Assembly: GCF_040802235.1 (NCBI RefSeq)
Contig: NC_133169.1
Coordinates: 46,507,034-46,571,033 of the forward strand
Source: Manis javanica
Lineage: Eukaryota > Chordata > Mammalia > Pholidota > Manidae
DNA: 64,000 nucleotides
Direction of reading: 5' to 3'
Shown piece after piece: positions 23,391-35,769 of this stretch. The notes beneath the pieces were generated by a model. That model was not told the origin of the DNA and ran no database searches. It worked only from the letters and a program-made list of their open reading frames with translations. Numbering within the stretch: position 1 is the stretch's first letter; every line of letters begins with the position of its first letter. The position numbers and the translations under genes were made by a program.

Positions 23391-26060
23391 ATGTTTTATC
23401 ACTTTCCTGTAAAACACCTTAAACAGTTTCCTCAGAGAGACAACTTCCTTGGGCAGACAATCACTGATTTTACTCTCAGATGGAAATATTAGAATATAAG
23501 TATCTCATTTAAGTAAAAAATTAAGTCCTCTGATGCATAATACTTGCCTCAAATCGAATCACTGGTGTAAAACTTCTAGACTAGTAAAGGAAAAATGCAA
23601 GTTTTGGGAACCCTGATCTCCTTAAGAAAAGTAATCAAAAATACAAGTACAGTGTTGACATAGGCAACATTGGAAAGGGCCTTTGCAAGTGAGAGACCTT
23701 TAACTTTAAATTTCTTGAGCTTCATAGCTCCTTCTGATTTATTTTTGAATGATTTTTAGAAGTGTTCCTCAATTCACATTTTGTTATTTTCAGTTGACAT
23801 TTTGTGAGAAAGACATTTTAAGTGTAACAGGTAACTACAAAAAATTTATTGGGAAGGTTATGAGAAAATTCAGTCTCAAATGCTGTGGTACAAAAATGGT
23901 GGTGTGTCCTTAGGTACCACACAGTGAGCCCTGGGGGTATAACTGGATTCCAATAGTGGGGTGGAATTGAGGAGGGCAGCACACTGCCCAAGCGAGAGAA
24001 ACAGGAACTTACCATTTGTTTATATATGCAGAGATTTACTACTTATTTTCTATCAGGACCATGATAACACCAATTACAAAGGGCAATAAAAAATTAGTCA
24101 ATTCAGGTAATCAAATCAGTGTTCCCTGTCATATAACAAGCATTCAATAAGTACTAGTTTTAGTAATGATCATTGTTTTTATTGGGGTTATTATTTTTTT
24201 AAATATTTTTAAACAAGTGTATTGATACACAGTATTATATTGGTTTCCAGTATATAGTATAATGATTTAACAATTTCACACATTTTTAAATCCTAACCTC
24301 AACTACTTTACTTGCTATCTGTCAACATCTCTCATGTTGAACAAAACTATTGATTGTATTTTTTATGCTACACTTTCATTCCTGTGACTAATTTATATTA
24401 TGATTGTGATTTTTGTGCCTCTATAGCCTTCACCTATTTTACCCACACACCCCAACCATCCCCATGGTAACCACCAGTCACTTCTCAGTGTCTATGAGTC
24501 TAATGCTGTTTTGTTCATTTTGTTTTGTTTTTTGTTTTTGATTCCACATGCAAGTGAAATAATTTGGTATTTGTCCTTCTCCACCTGGTTTATTTCACTT
24601 AGCATAATAACCTCTAGGTCCATCCATGATGTCAAAATTGGAAGGATTTATTTTCGTAGCTGAATATCCCATTGTACATATGTATCACATTTTCTTTATC
24701 CATTCATCTATTAACAGATACTCAGGTTGCTTCCATATCTTGGCTATTGTAAATAATGTGATAATAAACATACGGGTGCATATATCTTTTCAAATCAGAG
24801 ATTTTGTTTTCTTTGGGTAAATTCCTAGAAATGGAGTTACTGGATTGCATGGTATTTCTATTTTTTAGTTTTCAGAGGAACCTCCATACTGCTCTCCACA
24901 TTGGCTGCATTACTTACATTACCTCCAATAGTGTAGGAGGTTCCCTGTTCTTAACATCCTCACCAACACTTGTTATTTCTTGTCTTTTGGATGTTGGACA
25001 TCCTTACTGGGGTGAGGTGATATCTCATTGTGATTTTAATTTGCATTTCCCTGATGATTAGCGATGTGGAGCATTTATTCATGTGCCTGTTGCCCATCTG
25101 TGTGTCTACTTTGAAAAAACATCTATTCAGGTCCTTTGCCCCTTGGGCTACATTTTTTGCTTTGTTTTGGTGTTGAAGCTTCTGAGCTCTTTATATACTG
25201 TGGATTATCATTCTATGTCAACCAAGATGGGTTCAGGAATGAAGGCACCTCCATTTCTTTTCTGCAATCTGGACACAAAACTGTCACATTTATCCACATT
25301 CAAGAGTGATTTACTTCTAGTAAAGACTCTGAAACAAAAAAACCAAAAAAACAAAAAGAGCAGATTATCCCAACAGATAATGACTTATAACCAACCCTTT
25401 AATAAAGCCACAGCTCTGCCCAGTGTTTAGTCCATCCAGCCACATGGCTGTTATTAAGAGTTGACCTCCTCCTACCTGATTCATCACCCCACAAAGAGCA
25501 AATCACCCCACAAAGGGTAAAGTGTTTCTACCTGGGAAACACTCTAGGTCCCACTCATGTGTATCTGAATAAAAATATTGGGTTGAGAGAGATTTAGGAA
25601 GTCAAATTACATCCAGATGGCAATTCTTTGGAGTCACACAAACAAGAAATACAAATATAAACTATCATGCTGCTGTACTTAATCAAATGTAAAAAGTTAA
25701 TTTAAGCAAATATGACATGAAACAAATGAACAACTGAGCCAATATTTCAGATAGTTTCCATTAGAGATAAAATGATTTTTCCTTTAAAATCCAGAACAAT
25801 GTGAATTGTGGCATTTGATCAAAGTGAAGCTGAAAAGCCACACACTGTTATCATGATCTAAAATAAACTTAAAACAAAGATTTCAAGTTCAATATTTCAG
25901 AGCTGTATTCAAGTTCAAGTTTTGCCTTAAAATTCCCTTAATTTTCAGGAAAACTACATACTCATAATTCATTCATTCATAAAAAATTAATGATTAACAA
26001 GTACTACAGAAACTTTTGACTTTTAAACTAACAAGAACATTAAACTTCTTAAATACAAAG
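23391..26060. repeat. Local duplication segment S, copy 2, left and middle parts
   Basis: Paralogous to 10,440-10,647 plus 13,204-14,629, and partly to copy 3 at 35,770-36,500. At about 23,600 it is an empty site for L1-A. It is itself interrupted by the L1 fragment at 24,190-25,200, which falls between words contiguous in copy 1 (GTTATTATTTTT and GATTATCATTCTATG, 13,788-13,815). No gene is conserved. Confidence 0.92.
24190..25200 (-). mobile_element. 5'-truncated L1 (3' UTR and ORF2 end), antisense
   Basis: About 1 kb of L1 3' sequence in reverse. It starts with a T-rich tail near 24,190 and the 3' UTR word TGATACACAGTATTATATTG, followed by CATGCAAGTGAAATAATTTGG, GTTTATTTCACTTAGCATAATA near 24,590, then the ORF2 C-terminal region to GAGCTCTTTATATAC near 25,190. 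It belongs to an older subfamily than L1-A to L1-E, because the 3' UTR differs. Segment S copy 1 supplies the empty site, so it inserted after the local duplication or was lost from copy 1. Confidence 0.9.
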
Positions 26061-26069
26061 ATGTATAGT

Positions 26070-26480
26070 AATCCCATTGTACAGTTGTACCAGGGTTTAT
26101 TCATCCATCATCTATTGACAGACACTTTGGTTGCTTCCATAGCTTGGTTGTTGCAGATAATGTAGTAATAAACATAGAGGTGCATACATCTTTTCAAACC
26201 AGAGATTTTGTTTTCTTCAGATAAAACCCTACAAGCAGAGTTACTGGGTGTATGAAGTCCTAAGTCTCAGTCATAATATAGATCAGTCACAGGGATGGAA
26301 GCAGAGCATACCAATAGTTCTGTAATATCTTTACATGTTGACAGTAACAACACTAGGGATGAGTATTTAATAATGTAGATTACTGTTCAATCACTATGCT
26401 GTATACTAGAAACCAATATAATATTGTATACCAACTACACTTCAATAAAGATAAATAATAAATAAATAAAATAAAAATAT
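26070..26480 (+). mobile_element. Short L1 with 5' inversion (twin-priming type)
   Basis: 26,070-26,250 is ORF2 3' sequence in antisense (CATTGTACAGTTGTACCAGG, then GTTGCTTCCATAGCTTGG and ACATAGAGGTGCATACATC). It is followed directly by 26,260-26,440 in sense orientation, the L1 3' UTR with TAATATTGTATACCAACTAC, ending in an (AAAT)n-rich tail to 26,480. An inverted 5' piece joined to a sense 3' piece is the known signature of twin priming during L1 insertion. It lies at the position corresponding to the L1-B insertion in segment S copy 1. Target-site duplications are not clear. Confidence 0.85.
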
Positions 26481-27384
26481 AAAAGAAGTCCACCAAGAAA
26501 GAGATGGACAACTAATCATTATAATATAATCACAGAGGTACACATGGTGTGTTTTGTTCAGGAAGCAGTGTGTCTAAGTCTAAGGCAAGAGAGACAGTGA
26601 GTGCAGGTGGAATAAGCAGCATCAGTGACAATATTATTGGAGGTGTAAAAGTAAGTGGAGACCTTACAGATGACTCAAATTTAGGGGTAGGCAAAGATGT
26701 GAGGATACACCAGGCAATTTCATATTTTGGCAACCTTCAGCACAACGTTGTAAATATACTTTATTTACCTTGAGGAAAAATTAGTTACAAGAGTGGGATA
26801 CATATACAGAAATGAGTTGATTAGGCTATGAGAATCATATTGAAGAATTTCCTCTCCTCTGATGTTTACATTTCATATGAAAAGGAGAAAAACATGGCCT
26901 CCGGTCTGCTCTAACACCAGTGTCCATTTCTATAATCAGCAAATGTTCCTTTTCATCTATATTAGTCTTCACAGTGCACATCCTAAGTAATACAATATTC
27001 TCTTCACTATAAAACAATTATAAGCAAACCATGATGGCTAAATACACGGACATACTAGATGTCTGACAACTGTTCTGCATTGTTACTCCACTCTACAGTG
27101 AGTTAAATCATAAAAAGCAAGATAATGGTAAATGCTACTTCCAATAATAGCATGTTTCAGCACAGTAAAACACCTGATCATACATGACAAGGTAAATAGA
27201 GTTATTGCATTATTCAATGCCAGGCACAGATCATCCCAAAGAGGCATAGGAAAACAGGAGGACTCAAGACATTTGTTGATTTATGTTTTTCTTAAATATT
27301 TTTTAGGGTTTAAATATTCTAAAACAGCATTCCAGGCAAATACTTGTTATGTTGTTCATCATCTGCCAGTAGGGTTTCCTGTGG
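26481..27384. repeat. Local duplication segment S, copy 2, right part
   Basis: Aligns with 20,823-21,780 in the same order and leads into the OR pseudogene. The short open frames here do not match between the copies, so they are not genes. Confidence 0.87.
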
Positions 27385-28330
27385 TCACATTTCCTTTGCA
27401 AATATCCATCCTAACAACAGTCTCTTCACAGCCTCAATGACTTCGTTATTCCTCAGGCTGTAGATATATGGGTTCAGAGGAGGGGTGACAATGGTGTAAA
27501 ACACAGCTACTGCCTTATCCTGTTCAGGGAAACGCAAGGAATGCAGCCTTGTATGGGTGGAGAGGCCCGTCACGTAGAAGAGACTGGCCACCATCAGGTG
27601 AGAGGAGCAGGTGGAGATGGCTTTCGTCTGTCCTCTGCCTGAGCTCATCTGGAGCACCGCAGTGAGGATGTGGGCGTAAGACACTAGATGGCCAAGAATG
27701 GTACCAGCAGAATAATGAGGACAGTCAGGAGGACCACGTGCTCGTACTGGGAAGTGTCCTGGCACACCAGCGGCAACAGGGACGGAACTTCACAGAAAAA
27801 GTGGTTAATCAGCAGTGATCCACAGAATGGGAACTGAAACAGGTAAAACATGTGTATTAAAGCAGTGACAGAACTACTGGCCCACATGCACGTGAAGGTG
27901 AACTTACAGATCTTCCTGCTCATGAGAACACAGTACCGTAAAGGATGACAGACGGCTACACAGCGATCATGAGACATGAAGCTGAGGAGAAGGGCCTCAG
28001 TCCCACTAAGGGCCAAGAACACAAAAGCTTGGGTCCTACAGCCTATAAAGGTGATGGCCTGACTCTTTGTCAGAAAGTCAGCTGCCATCCAGGGCACAGT
28101 GGTGGAGACGGTCATTATATCCATGACGGGGAGCTGCTGAGCAGAAAGTACATCGGAGCGTGGGGCCTGGCGTCCAGCTGGATGAGAAGGATCAGCAGGA
28201 TATTCCCCACCAGGGCCACCGAAAAGAGAGTGGAAATGGCAACAAAGAGGACAGTGTCCAACTGACCGTAGTGGAAAAGACCGAGGGGTATAAAATCTGC
28301 TTCAACACTTCAATTTCCTGGTATCTGCAT
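27385..28330 (-). pseudogene. Olfactory receptor, class II family 2-like, frameshifted
   Basis: Near full-length OR remnant of about 315 codons. The expected start is ATG at 28,330, followed by an early in-frame TGA before the DFIPLGLF segment. A good frame runs through [10 protein letters not shown] (TM1) and PMYFLLS. One base is missing near 28,140 and the frame then resumes with [18 protein letters not shown]. The TM3 end reads [13 protein letters not shown], with Cys in place of the Tyr of DRY. The extracellular loop 2 segment [23 protein letters not shown] is intact. A second frame change near 27,690 precedes [24 protein letters not shown] (TM6) and NPYIYSLRN (TM7). The stop is TGA at 27,385-27,387. 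Two indels and an early stop make it inactive. The closest relative seen is the fragment at 21.8-22.1 kb. Confidence 0.95.
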
Positions 28331-31300
28331 GGCTTAGACAGAAATATCAAAGCTGAAAATAGTTGAAAATTTCATGAAGCCACAGTGTCCTTTAAGAGAA
28401 AACAAAATATTATTATTAAAAGCAATGACATTTTCTGGAATTACCCTTGGTCAGTATATCTCTCTCCATTTCATAATGAAAATATGTGTGAATTTAAATT
28501 GTATCCTCTTTGAAAAATCGCAAAATGAAAATATGATTTTTACAAATTGTAGAAAAATATTTAAAACTAAAAAGTATATGAAGCAATGAGATGATTTGCA
28601 CATATAAATTATTTCCCTTATCTGTAAGTCTTCAGGATATTAGACTGGAATCATGTTTCCTAATTAAGAAGAATTCTCACACTCACTTAACACATATAAA
28701 TGGTCAACTTAGCAGGAAAAATGTTAAGCAAGGTGTAATATGTTTAAATGCCTCTTTACTGCATTTTCTAATTTTGAATTTTATGGTTGGTAATTTGGAA
28801 TAAACAGTAAATTAGTAATTGAGTCTAAATGATACTACAGTTCTCTGAAGTAATTAGCTAACATTATTTATTCTTGATAGTGTAGATGAGATTTTAGGAA
28901 TTTAGGAAAAGTGGTACACCAGACCTTAGGGATAGCTTACAAACTAAAACAGACTATTTTATCTTTGACTCAAGTAGCTTGTTAAAACTGGTTGATTCTA
29001 ATCTAACACAGTTTGTTCTCCTTTCCTTCTGACATGAATCCTGTTCTATTTATATTTCCAGAGCAAGTGATGTGTTATTAATTATAGACCCCTTCTTCCA
29101 AAAGTACTGAAGACCAGCCCTGTCAGCATTGAGCATGCATCTGCTATGGGTCTAGCGCAATCACACCTGCAGAAACCCTACAGGTGAATGAGGGTGAGTG
29201 TTTCCTTTTAAAACTGCATCCATTCTCTTCATGGCCATGTATGACTGTCACGTCACCCACATACGGAGGTGGGGGAGATGAGGCAAATGAGGCAGGCTGA
29301 GACAGAAAGATACATTAATAATAGGCTGTTATACTGACAATCATAAGAACATTAAGGAACTTGGAGAAAAAGTTTCAAGAAGGGTGCACAGGTGAGAAAT
29401 AATTTGGACCATTTCTGAGAAGCTTGGAAGATCTCATGAGTGTGTCATTGTGTAGGCAAGTACCCAAGCACACCATTTAAAAAATTTCCTTCTGAAATTT
29501 CTGCAAAATCTGTCAGAATAGTAAAATTATCATGTATAAATAAATAACAATAATAGGATAGTAGCCTGCAAAACAGAAATCATAAAATATGGTAGATTTT
29601 TGTAAAAACATCAGTAATAAAGAACTATATTTTGAAAGATAAAATGAAAGAGCCTCCCAGAGACATAACCCAGACCAGGACAGAAATGCATACAGACAGG
29701 CAGCCTCATCAACCCTGACAATCTGTAAACCCACATTGAATTTGGCAAATGGGACAGGAGAAGGGTTTTTAATTCAAATGGAAATCCTACTTCTCCCCAT
29801 AAAGTGACAAACAGATCTAAAATTACAGGACCAAGATAAGTGATGTTTAACCGTGTCTTTCCTAAAGTAAACAAACTTTCTATTTGAACTTGACTGGGTT
29901 CCTTTGTAGTGATAGGAGAATTTTAATATGAGCTACACATGAAAAGAATGGCTATGAATAACATGCTATCACTTGCTCCTCAATCAAGATAGGAAATTAC
30001 ATGATTATTAATCACTTAGTTCAAACATGAAAGTATTAAATAGCCTTATTGTAAAAGTATTAACATTCAAAATATTTTCAACGGAAACGAGCCAAAACTG
30101 ATATCAAAGTATAGTAACATAGCAACCAACTGTAAAATAAAAGTTGAATAAGGTCATAAAATCTTGATAGACTTTAACATGTAGAATTCCATGACTTATC
30201 ATTAAATTATAGTTTTCTACTGTAACTGCATCAATCTTCAGTCTTGTTTTTAACATGTAAAACATGAGTAAGTGAAGTAAGAAAAATACTATATAATTTA
30301 ACATATTTTAAAATGATTTTATCCTATCAAAACCTTCCTCCAAACAAAGGTGCCTATATTTGAAACATAAAATGCAAGAATATAACACAATGACAGATAT
30401 TTGTTTAATTCAGAAAACAAAACAACAAATGCATCCACATCACTAAAATAAATGCTTGCCAACTTTGAGACCATTAAAAAAGAAGACAGAATAAAAATGG
30501 CAGTAACTAGGAAAGACAAGGGTAATTATTGTTTTTGAATGAAATATTTATTGTTTTTGAACTGAAAATAAAAAAATTAACTTACTAAATGTGTTCAATA
30601 AATTGATATATAAATCATACAAATCTAGTAACATTCCAGTCTACAACCATTATTTCTGTAATAGTCTGAAATACCTTCATACTACCAATAACAAATATTC
30701 TATGACATCTACACATAGTAATTCAATGTCATTATAGTAAAAACTAGGGTTTTTAAAATATATCAAATACAATGACCAATACAGCTTATTACTTATTGTG
30801 TAGAGTAAATATCATTAGACAGTACTTCTTGGTAAACAAGTTAGTGAAAATCCAATCTAAATTTCAAGGATATATAGACCATGATTTAATTATTTGAGTA
30901 AATATCTGATATTAAAGGATCAAACTAAAAAGAAATGTGAAAAATGTCAATCTAGTAGAGAAAGAAATTCAAACTCAGAGACTATATAGAGGTAAATTTA
31001 TAAAATAGTGGGAAAACTGGCATCATAGTGAAGAAGGAAGGAAAGAATATCATGGATACAGAGAATAATACTGTTTATGTGATGTAACAAATAATTACAT
31101 GAAGGTACATTAGTAGTAAATTACAAATGGAAATGTATTTTAAGAAATGAAAATAGGAAAACTGGCAGCATATTCCAATTTCCTGGAATGCTCATTTTCA
31201 TCATCACGTGTGGATATGATGCTTATTCATTAGTGTTCATACCTCAAAAATCATGTGGAGAAAATTGCAAACATTAACAAGAACTTGAAGAAAATTCTTG

Positions 31301-31620
31301 GAGCAAATTTGAGAAATTGTTTAATATATTAAATTAGACATGATTGAACAAGTGGAAAAATACAAATATATGTAATGCATAAAAGAGAAAATAGCAGGAG
31401 AGGAAAGAGAAATGGTCAATTTAAAGCTATATCCATGTTCTTTAAATCTTACTAATTATCTTATTAATTACCTTATTAAACATCTTATTAGTTATCAAGA
31501 AAAATATGTGTAAAGATTAAAGCTAAATGTGCACTAGCTTTAGGTAACACAAGGCAGGTCTATTGAAACTGTGAATCATTTGATATGTTGTGAAATGTGA
31601 TCATTTTCATAACTTTTAGA
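28331..31620. other. AT-rich non-coding stretch, largely unassigned
   Basis: No OR or other gene is seen. Within it, about 29,090-29,310 has a mixed composition and an ending (GAGATGAGGCAAATGAGGC) reminiscent of an old MIR SINE, but the match is weak. The rest is AT-rich with short chance frames only. Confidence 0.45.
29090..29310. repeat. Possible old MIR-like SINE
   Basis: The word GATGAGGCAAATGAGGC near 29,277 resembles the GATGAGGAAACTGAGGC core end of MIR elements, and the preceding 180 bases are more GC-rich than the surroundings. The remaining consensus could not be confirmed by eye. Confidence 0.3.
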
Positions 31621-31624
31621 CTAA

Positions 31625-33845
31625 CAATTTTGTCATGTTTTCTTTAAAAAATAATTCTAAATATTCCATACTTCTTTGGTACAATATGTTAAGCATGATA
31701 TTTTTTCCCTTTTTTTATTGAAGTATAGTTGATATACAATATTTATTGGTTTTAAGTATACAGCATGTGATTGGAGAGTTACATACATTATTAAATGCTC
31801 ATTCCAACTAATGTAGTCACTATCTGCCAACATATTACAGAAAAATGTTACAGAATTATTGACTATATTATTTGTGGTGTAATTTTCATTCCTGGGGTAT
31901 TTTATATTATGATTGAGATTCTTTTGCCTCTTAAATCCCTTACACCTATTTTACACTCCACTCCGACCTCTACCCTGTGGTAACAAAAACAATTTAGAAT
32001 GCTAAGTCATTGATAAGATAATAAAAAGGAAAGGAAATATAAAGGAATAACTTTTAAAAATCATAAGTAATAGAGGAAAAGTAAAATCACAAAAAGTAAA
32101 TAAATATTACCAACCTGATGACATAATATGGATGTATTCAAAAAGTAGCTATGGAAACCGGACAACTGTGGATTTCATGAATATGGGTAGATAGAAAGGT
32201 AGATATGCACACATGTATAATTATAAGGCCTATTGATCATAAACAAGGAGAAAGTTTTACGTGCTTGGAAATAAAGGAATACAAAATGAAAACAAGACTT
32301 TTGGATATTGTGTGGTTGTGTTTTTTACGTGGTTTTATTCATGCTCAGGGTTTGATTATCCTTCGGATATAAATGCATGCCGCCATACCATTTCTCCAGC
32401 CAATTTAAATACCCAGACTATAAACTCCCTTTTATTCTCCTTCTAACTTAAATAGTACACAAAACTATCATACCACAGCAACTTTCAGACAGAAGCCCTG
32501 GATGGTCAGGGCTTAATCAGAATCCTACACCCAAGACAACTCCCAGAGAATGTGAGGTCAGTCCAGTACTTCCCCTGAGCTCTGACTTCTTTTTGGATGA
32601 TCAGACATACCAATCATACGTGGTGTTCTCATGAATTCATGACCGTTTGAAAATACTTTAAATTTCTGTTCAGAGTGAGAGATATATGTTTTATTTTCTT
32701 ATTTTCTTTTCAACAAGTACAGAATTGTTAAGTGTTTTCTTAAGCCTTAGAAAAATATCTAATCAAGTTTTCTTCCACCTCTGATTCCATAGATAGTACT
32801 CCACGTAAGTACTAAAACATAGAATGCTATAAAAGCATCTACATAAGGTTGAATAACTCAGTTTTAGGCTATGCCACCTATAATATATTACATATAAAAG
32901 AGTTTACCCGAGAGACGAAAATGAGTGTTAAGTTCAGAAGCATCTACAAGACATCCTGCATCTCCTCTGAAAAGCAGGAAATCAATGCCCCGCCTCTTAT
33001 GTCCTCCAGCATCTGAGGTCCCTTCCCTGATTTAGCTGAAATTTCGGATGAGAGGTCTGATTCCTGTTAATATAAAACAAATATATTCTGAACAGACAGC
33101 TTTTATGATACTGTGCCCACCAACAGACTTTCACAAATTACACCGTCCAATCCCAAGTCACGATAATGATAAGGTAGCTCAGTCCTTCCCTTGGACCTTC
33201 AATGAGCTGAGCTGCGGAGAGTAGCATTCACTTTAAGTTTGTTGTAAACCAAAACCAGAACCTTTGGCAGCTAGGTAGGAAACAATATTAACACTTTTAC
33301 TCACCATGATAATTTGAAAACCACTTTATTCTTACACCCATAGACTTTTAGAAAGTGAGAAATTTCTACTTAAACCACTTTATCAAATAAACAATTAAAA
33401 CTGCATTTTTATCATAATAAAGCCTGTATCAGATCTTAACATCACATATTCTACATCTTTTTCATTTCTTACCCACAACTATCCCTTCAATTTTAAATTC
33501 TGCTTTATTAAAAATATTTATTGTAAATTATACTTAAAGGTGTTAACACATTTTCAGAAGTTGGAATCTAGAGAAGCCAAAGATACGGAAAATATCTAAT
33601 CTCCTTTATTTTATCAGGCAGTAATAAAGTACATTTAAAAATGGAAGAATTAATAATAGCCAGCACTAATATGGAGCCATACAACTTACAAATATTTTAA
33701 TAGAACTACAAGAAATTCTCACCAAATTCTTATATTTAATGAAATACTTTACCTACTTCATGTACTTTCATCATTTCAAAAATGTTGTATAAAATGTGTG
33801 CTGAGCATAAATGTTAAGGTTTAAATAAGGAGGAAACAGTCTTTC
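31625..33845. repeat. Local duplication segments P and Q, later copies
   Basis: 31,625-32,250 corresponds to 9,880-10,130 (segment P), with an L1 3' fragment inserted. 32,740-33,845 corresponds to 7,680-8,850 (segment Q). The order P then Q here, versus Q before P at the left, is what tandem units would give. Divergence is moderate, with many indels. No gene is present. Confidence 0.8.
31700..31985 (-). mobile_element. L1 3' UTR fragment, antisense
   Basis: A T-rich start followed by TTGAAGTATAGTTGATATAC, CACTATCTGCCAAC, TTCATTCCTGGGGTATTTTATATTATG and a CCCTTACACCTATTTTAC block: the same 3' UTR type as the fragment at 24,190-24,480. It inserted inside segment P. It is about 285 bp and lacks coding sequence. 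Confidence 0.8.
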
Positions 33846-33990
33846 CGCTCACACTGTCGCGAGTGCCCAGATGCCCGCGCCCTCAGGCGGGAGGCTCACC
33901 GGCTGCAGCGCTCTGGCCCCTGCTTGCAGCGCCGCCACCGTCCTAGCCGCTCTGTCCGTGCTGCCCTTAGACGGTTCCATGACCCTGAGT
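33845..33990. other. Short CpG-rich island in AT-rich DNA
   Basis: About 145 bp rich in G+C and CpG (for example GCGCCGCCACCG and TGCCCGCGCCC), flanked on both sides by strongly AT-rich sequence. It lies at the right end of segment Q. The corresponding place in copy 1 (about 8,850-8,975) is less GC-rich and its alignment is uncertain. The minus strand has a short open frame starting MEPSKGSTD that I do not recognise. It may be a retrocopied 5' UTR fragment or a former regulatory CpG island. Confidence 0.55.
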
Positions 33991-33999
33991 GATAACTGT

Positions 34000-35760
34000 T
34001 CAGATACCGATATAAAACCAATACATTTCAAATGCATACCTCGATATTCTTTTTGAGGAAAATCATTAGGTAATGTCCAATTGTCTACCAATCACAAAAA
34101 TAGACCCTATTGAGAACATACATAATCTTCAAAATAAAATACATTCCTTTAAATAGGAAGGGACACATTCCTTAAATGATTATGTAGAGTGAGTTCTATT
34201 ACATTTCATGCATAGTATGAGACCAACCGCCTTGTTTTTCATTTCAATATGTCACAATAAGCCTGTCAAAGCATTATAATTTCTGCTGACTTACTTCAGA
34301 GCAGTCAGCAGCCTTAACAGCTTTTTGATAGTTGAAAGATAGTCCCTGTGATAAAGAGTTCTTCACCTCCACCAAGCCATGTCTTGGGGGCTGAATAAAA
34401 ATATATTTCCCTGAAAACATATTTTCCACAAGATAAGTAGAAATATCATAATCTTCAATTTTATAAAGTAAATCATTTAATATTTATTTTGTGCCATATA
34501 GTCTCAGATAAAGAGCTATATAGTTCATTCTCCTAGGATTATGTTCTTTAAAAAATTAACAAAGAAATGGGAGATGGAACTGCAAAATCACATATAAGAA
34601 GGATTACCTAACCACTGGGAGTTAGTAATTAGAGAGTCACAGAAATTCTTCTTTTGACAAAAAAAGTAATGAAATTATACTATTTATTCATCATGAATAT
34701 CCAAAAGTTACAGAGGCAAAAGGACATAGTCTTGATAATTAAGCTACTTAGTGTGGCCCACCTTAGAAAGGCAGAGTAATAGATCCTGTGAAAAATTCGA
34801 AAGTTTTCAAATCTATTTAAAAGACATTTTAGCAACTACTAACCTACCATTTGTAAGATTACTATTGTTTTGTTTGTTTTACCTCAGGCAATAAACTTTC
34901 AATCATTTACCATGAAAAGTTCATTTGAAAATTAATTTAAATGTGTAGAGTCATTTCTCAACCTCTCAACTTCACAGAATAAATGAGCTGCTTAATTAAG
35001 TTGGAAAGTCATATTCTGGTTCCAACAGACCCTTTGGGAAAACTTAGTTTCTAGTGCATAATTAGGCACATGTGATTCTTTGTTAGTGCTGTTCCCTCAG
35101 CTCCAGAAATAAAATTGAGTACTGGGAGAATGCTCAAAAACTACATGTAAAAAAAAAAAAAGAAAACAGGTCATTATTATATCTGACTTGCTTTTTAGAA
35201 AGTAGCATTTTACTCTATTTGCCTTTAAACTATGCATATAAATTTAGACTCCACATAACTAACCATCAACTGACATATACTTTAATTTTTGTGTACATAA
35301 TAGGTAAGCATTTCTGGGGAAGCATATGACACTGGGGATGTTCTGTGTAAAATATTGCATTTTTTTTATAAACCAATTTTAAGAACATGGGCTGGCCAGG
35401 GAAATGGGAGACTCCGTTTCTGAATGTCCACAAATACAGTATAAACGTTATAACCAGTAAGAGCACATGGCGGGCAAGTTCATAGAAAGGAATTTCAATA
35501 ATACCATGACATTCTCTCAATCTTGCTGTACTGTAACAAGATTGATTAATTCTAGAGACAGTAAAGGGAGGTTGATTTTTGAACACTCTATCCCCTTAAC
35601 TAGTTTTAAGGGATGACATATGATAACTCCTTTGTTCAAGGTAAAAAAAAATTTACAATAATATAAAAGTCAAGATGATTCAGTTTTGACTAAGTGAAAC
35701 TGGGAGAGCAGAGATTATTCTGCATGAATAGGATAACCAGAAATTATTATTTGCTTTCTT
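34000..35760. other. Segment R copy 2 and unassigned AT-rich DNA
   Basis: 34,660-35,230 aligns loosely with 22,200-22,800 (segment R). The rest is unrecognised AT-rich DNA with an A13-type run at 35,148-35,161. The 106-codon minus-strand open frame at 35,266-35,586 has no recognisable motif or paralogue and is probably chance. Confidence 0.5.
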
Positions 35761-35769
35761 TACTCTGAA

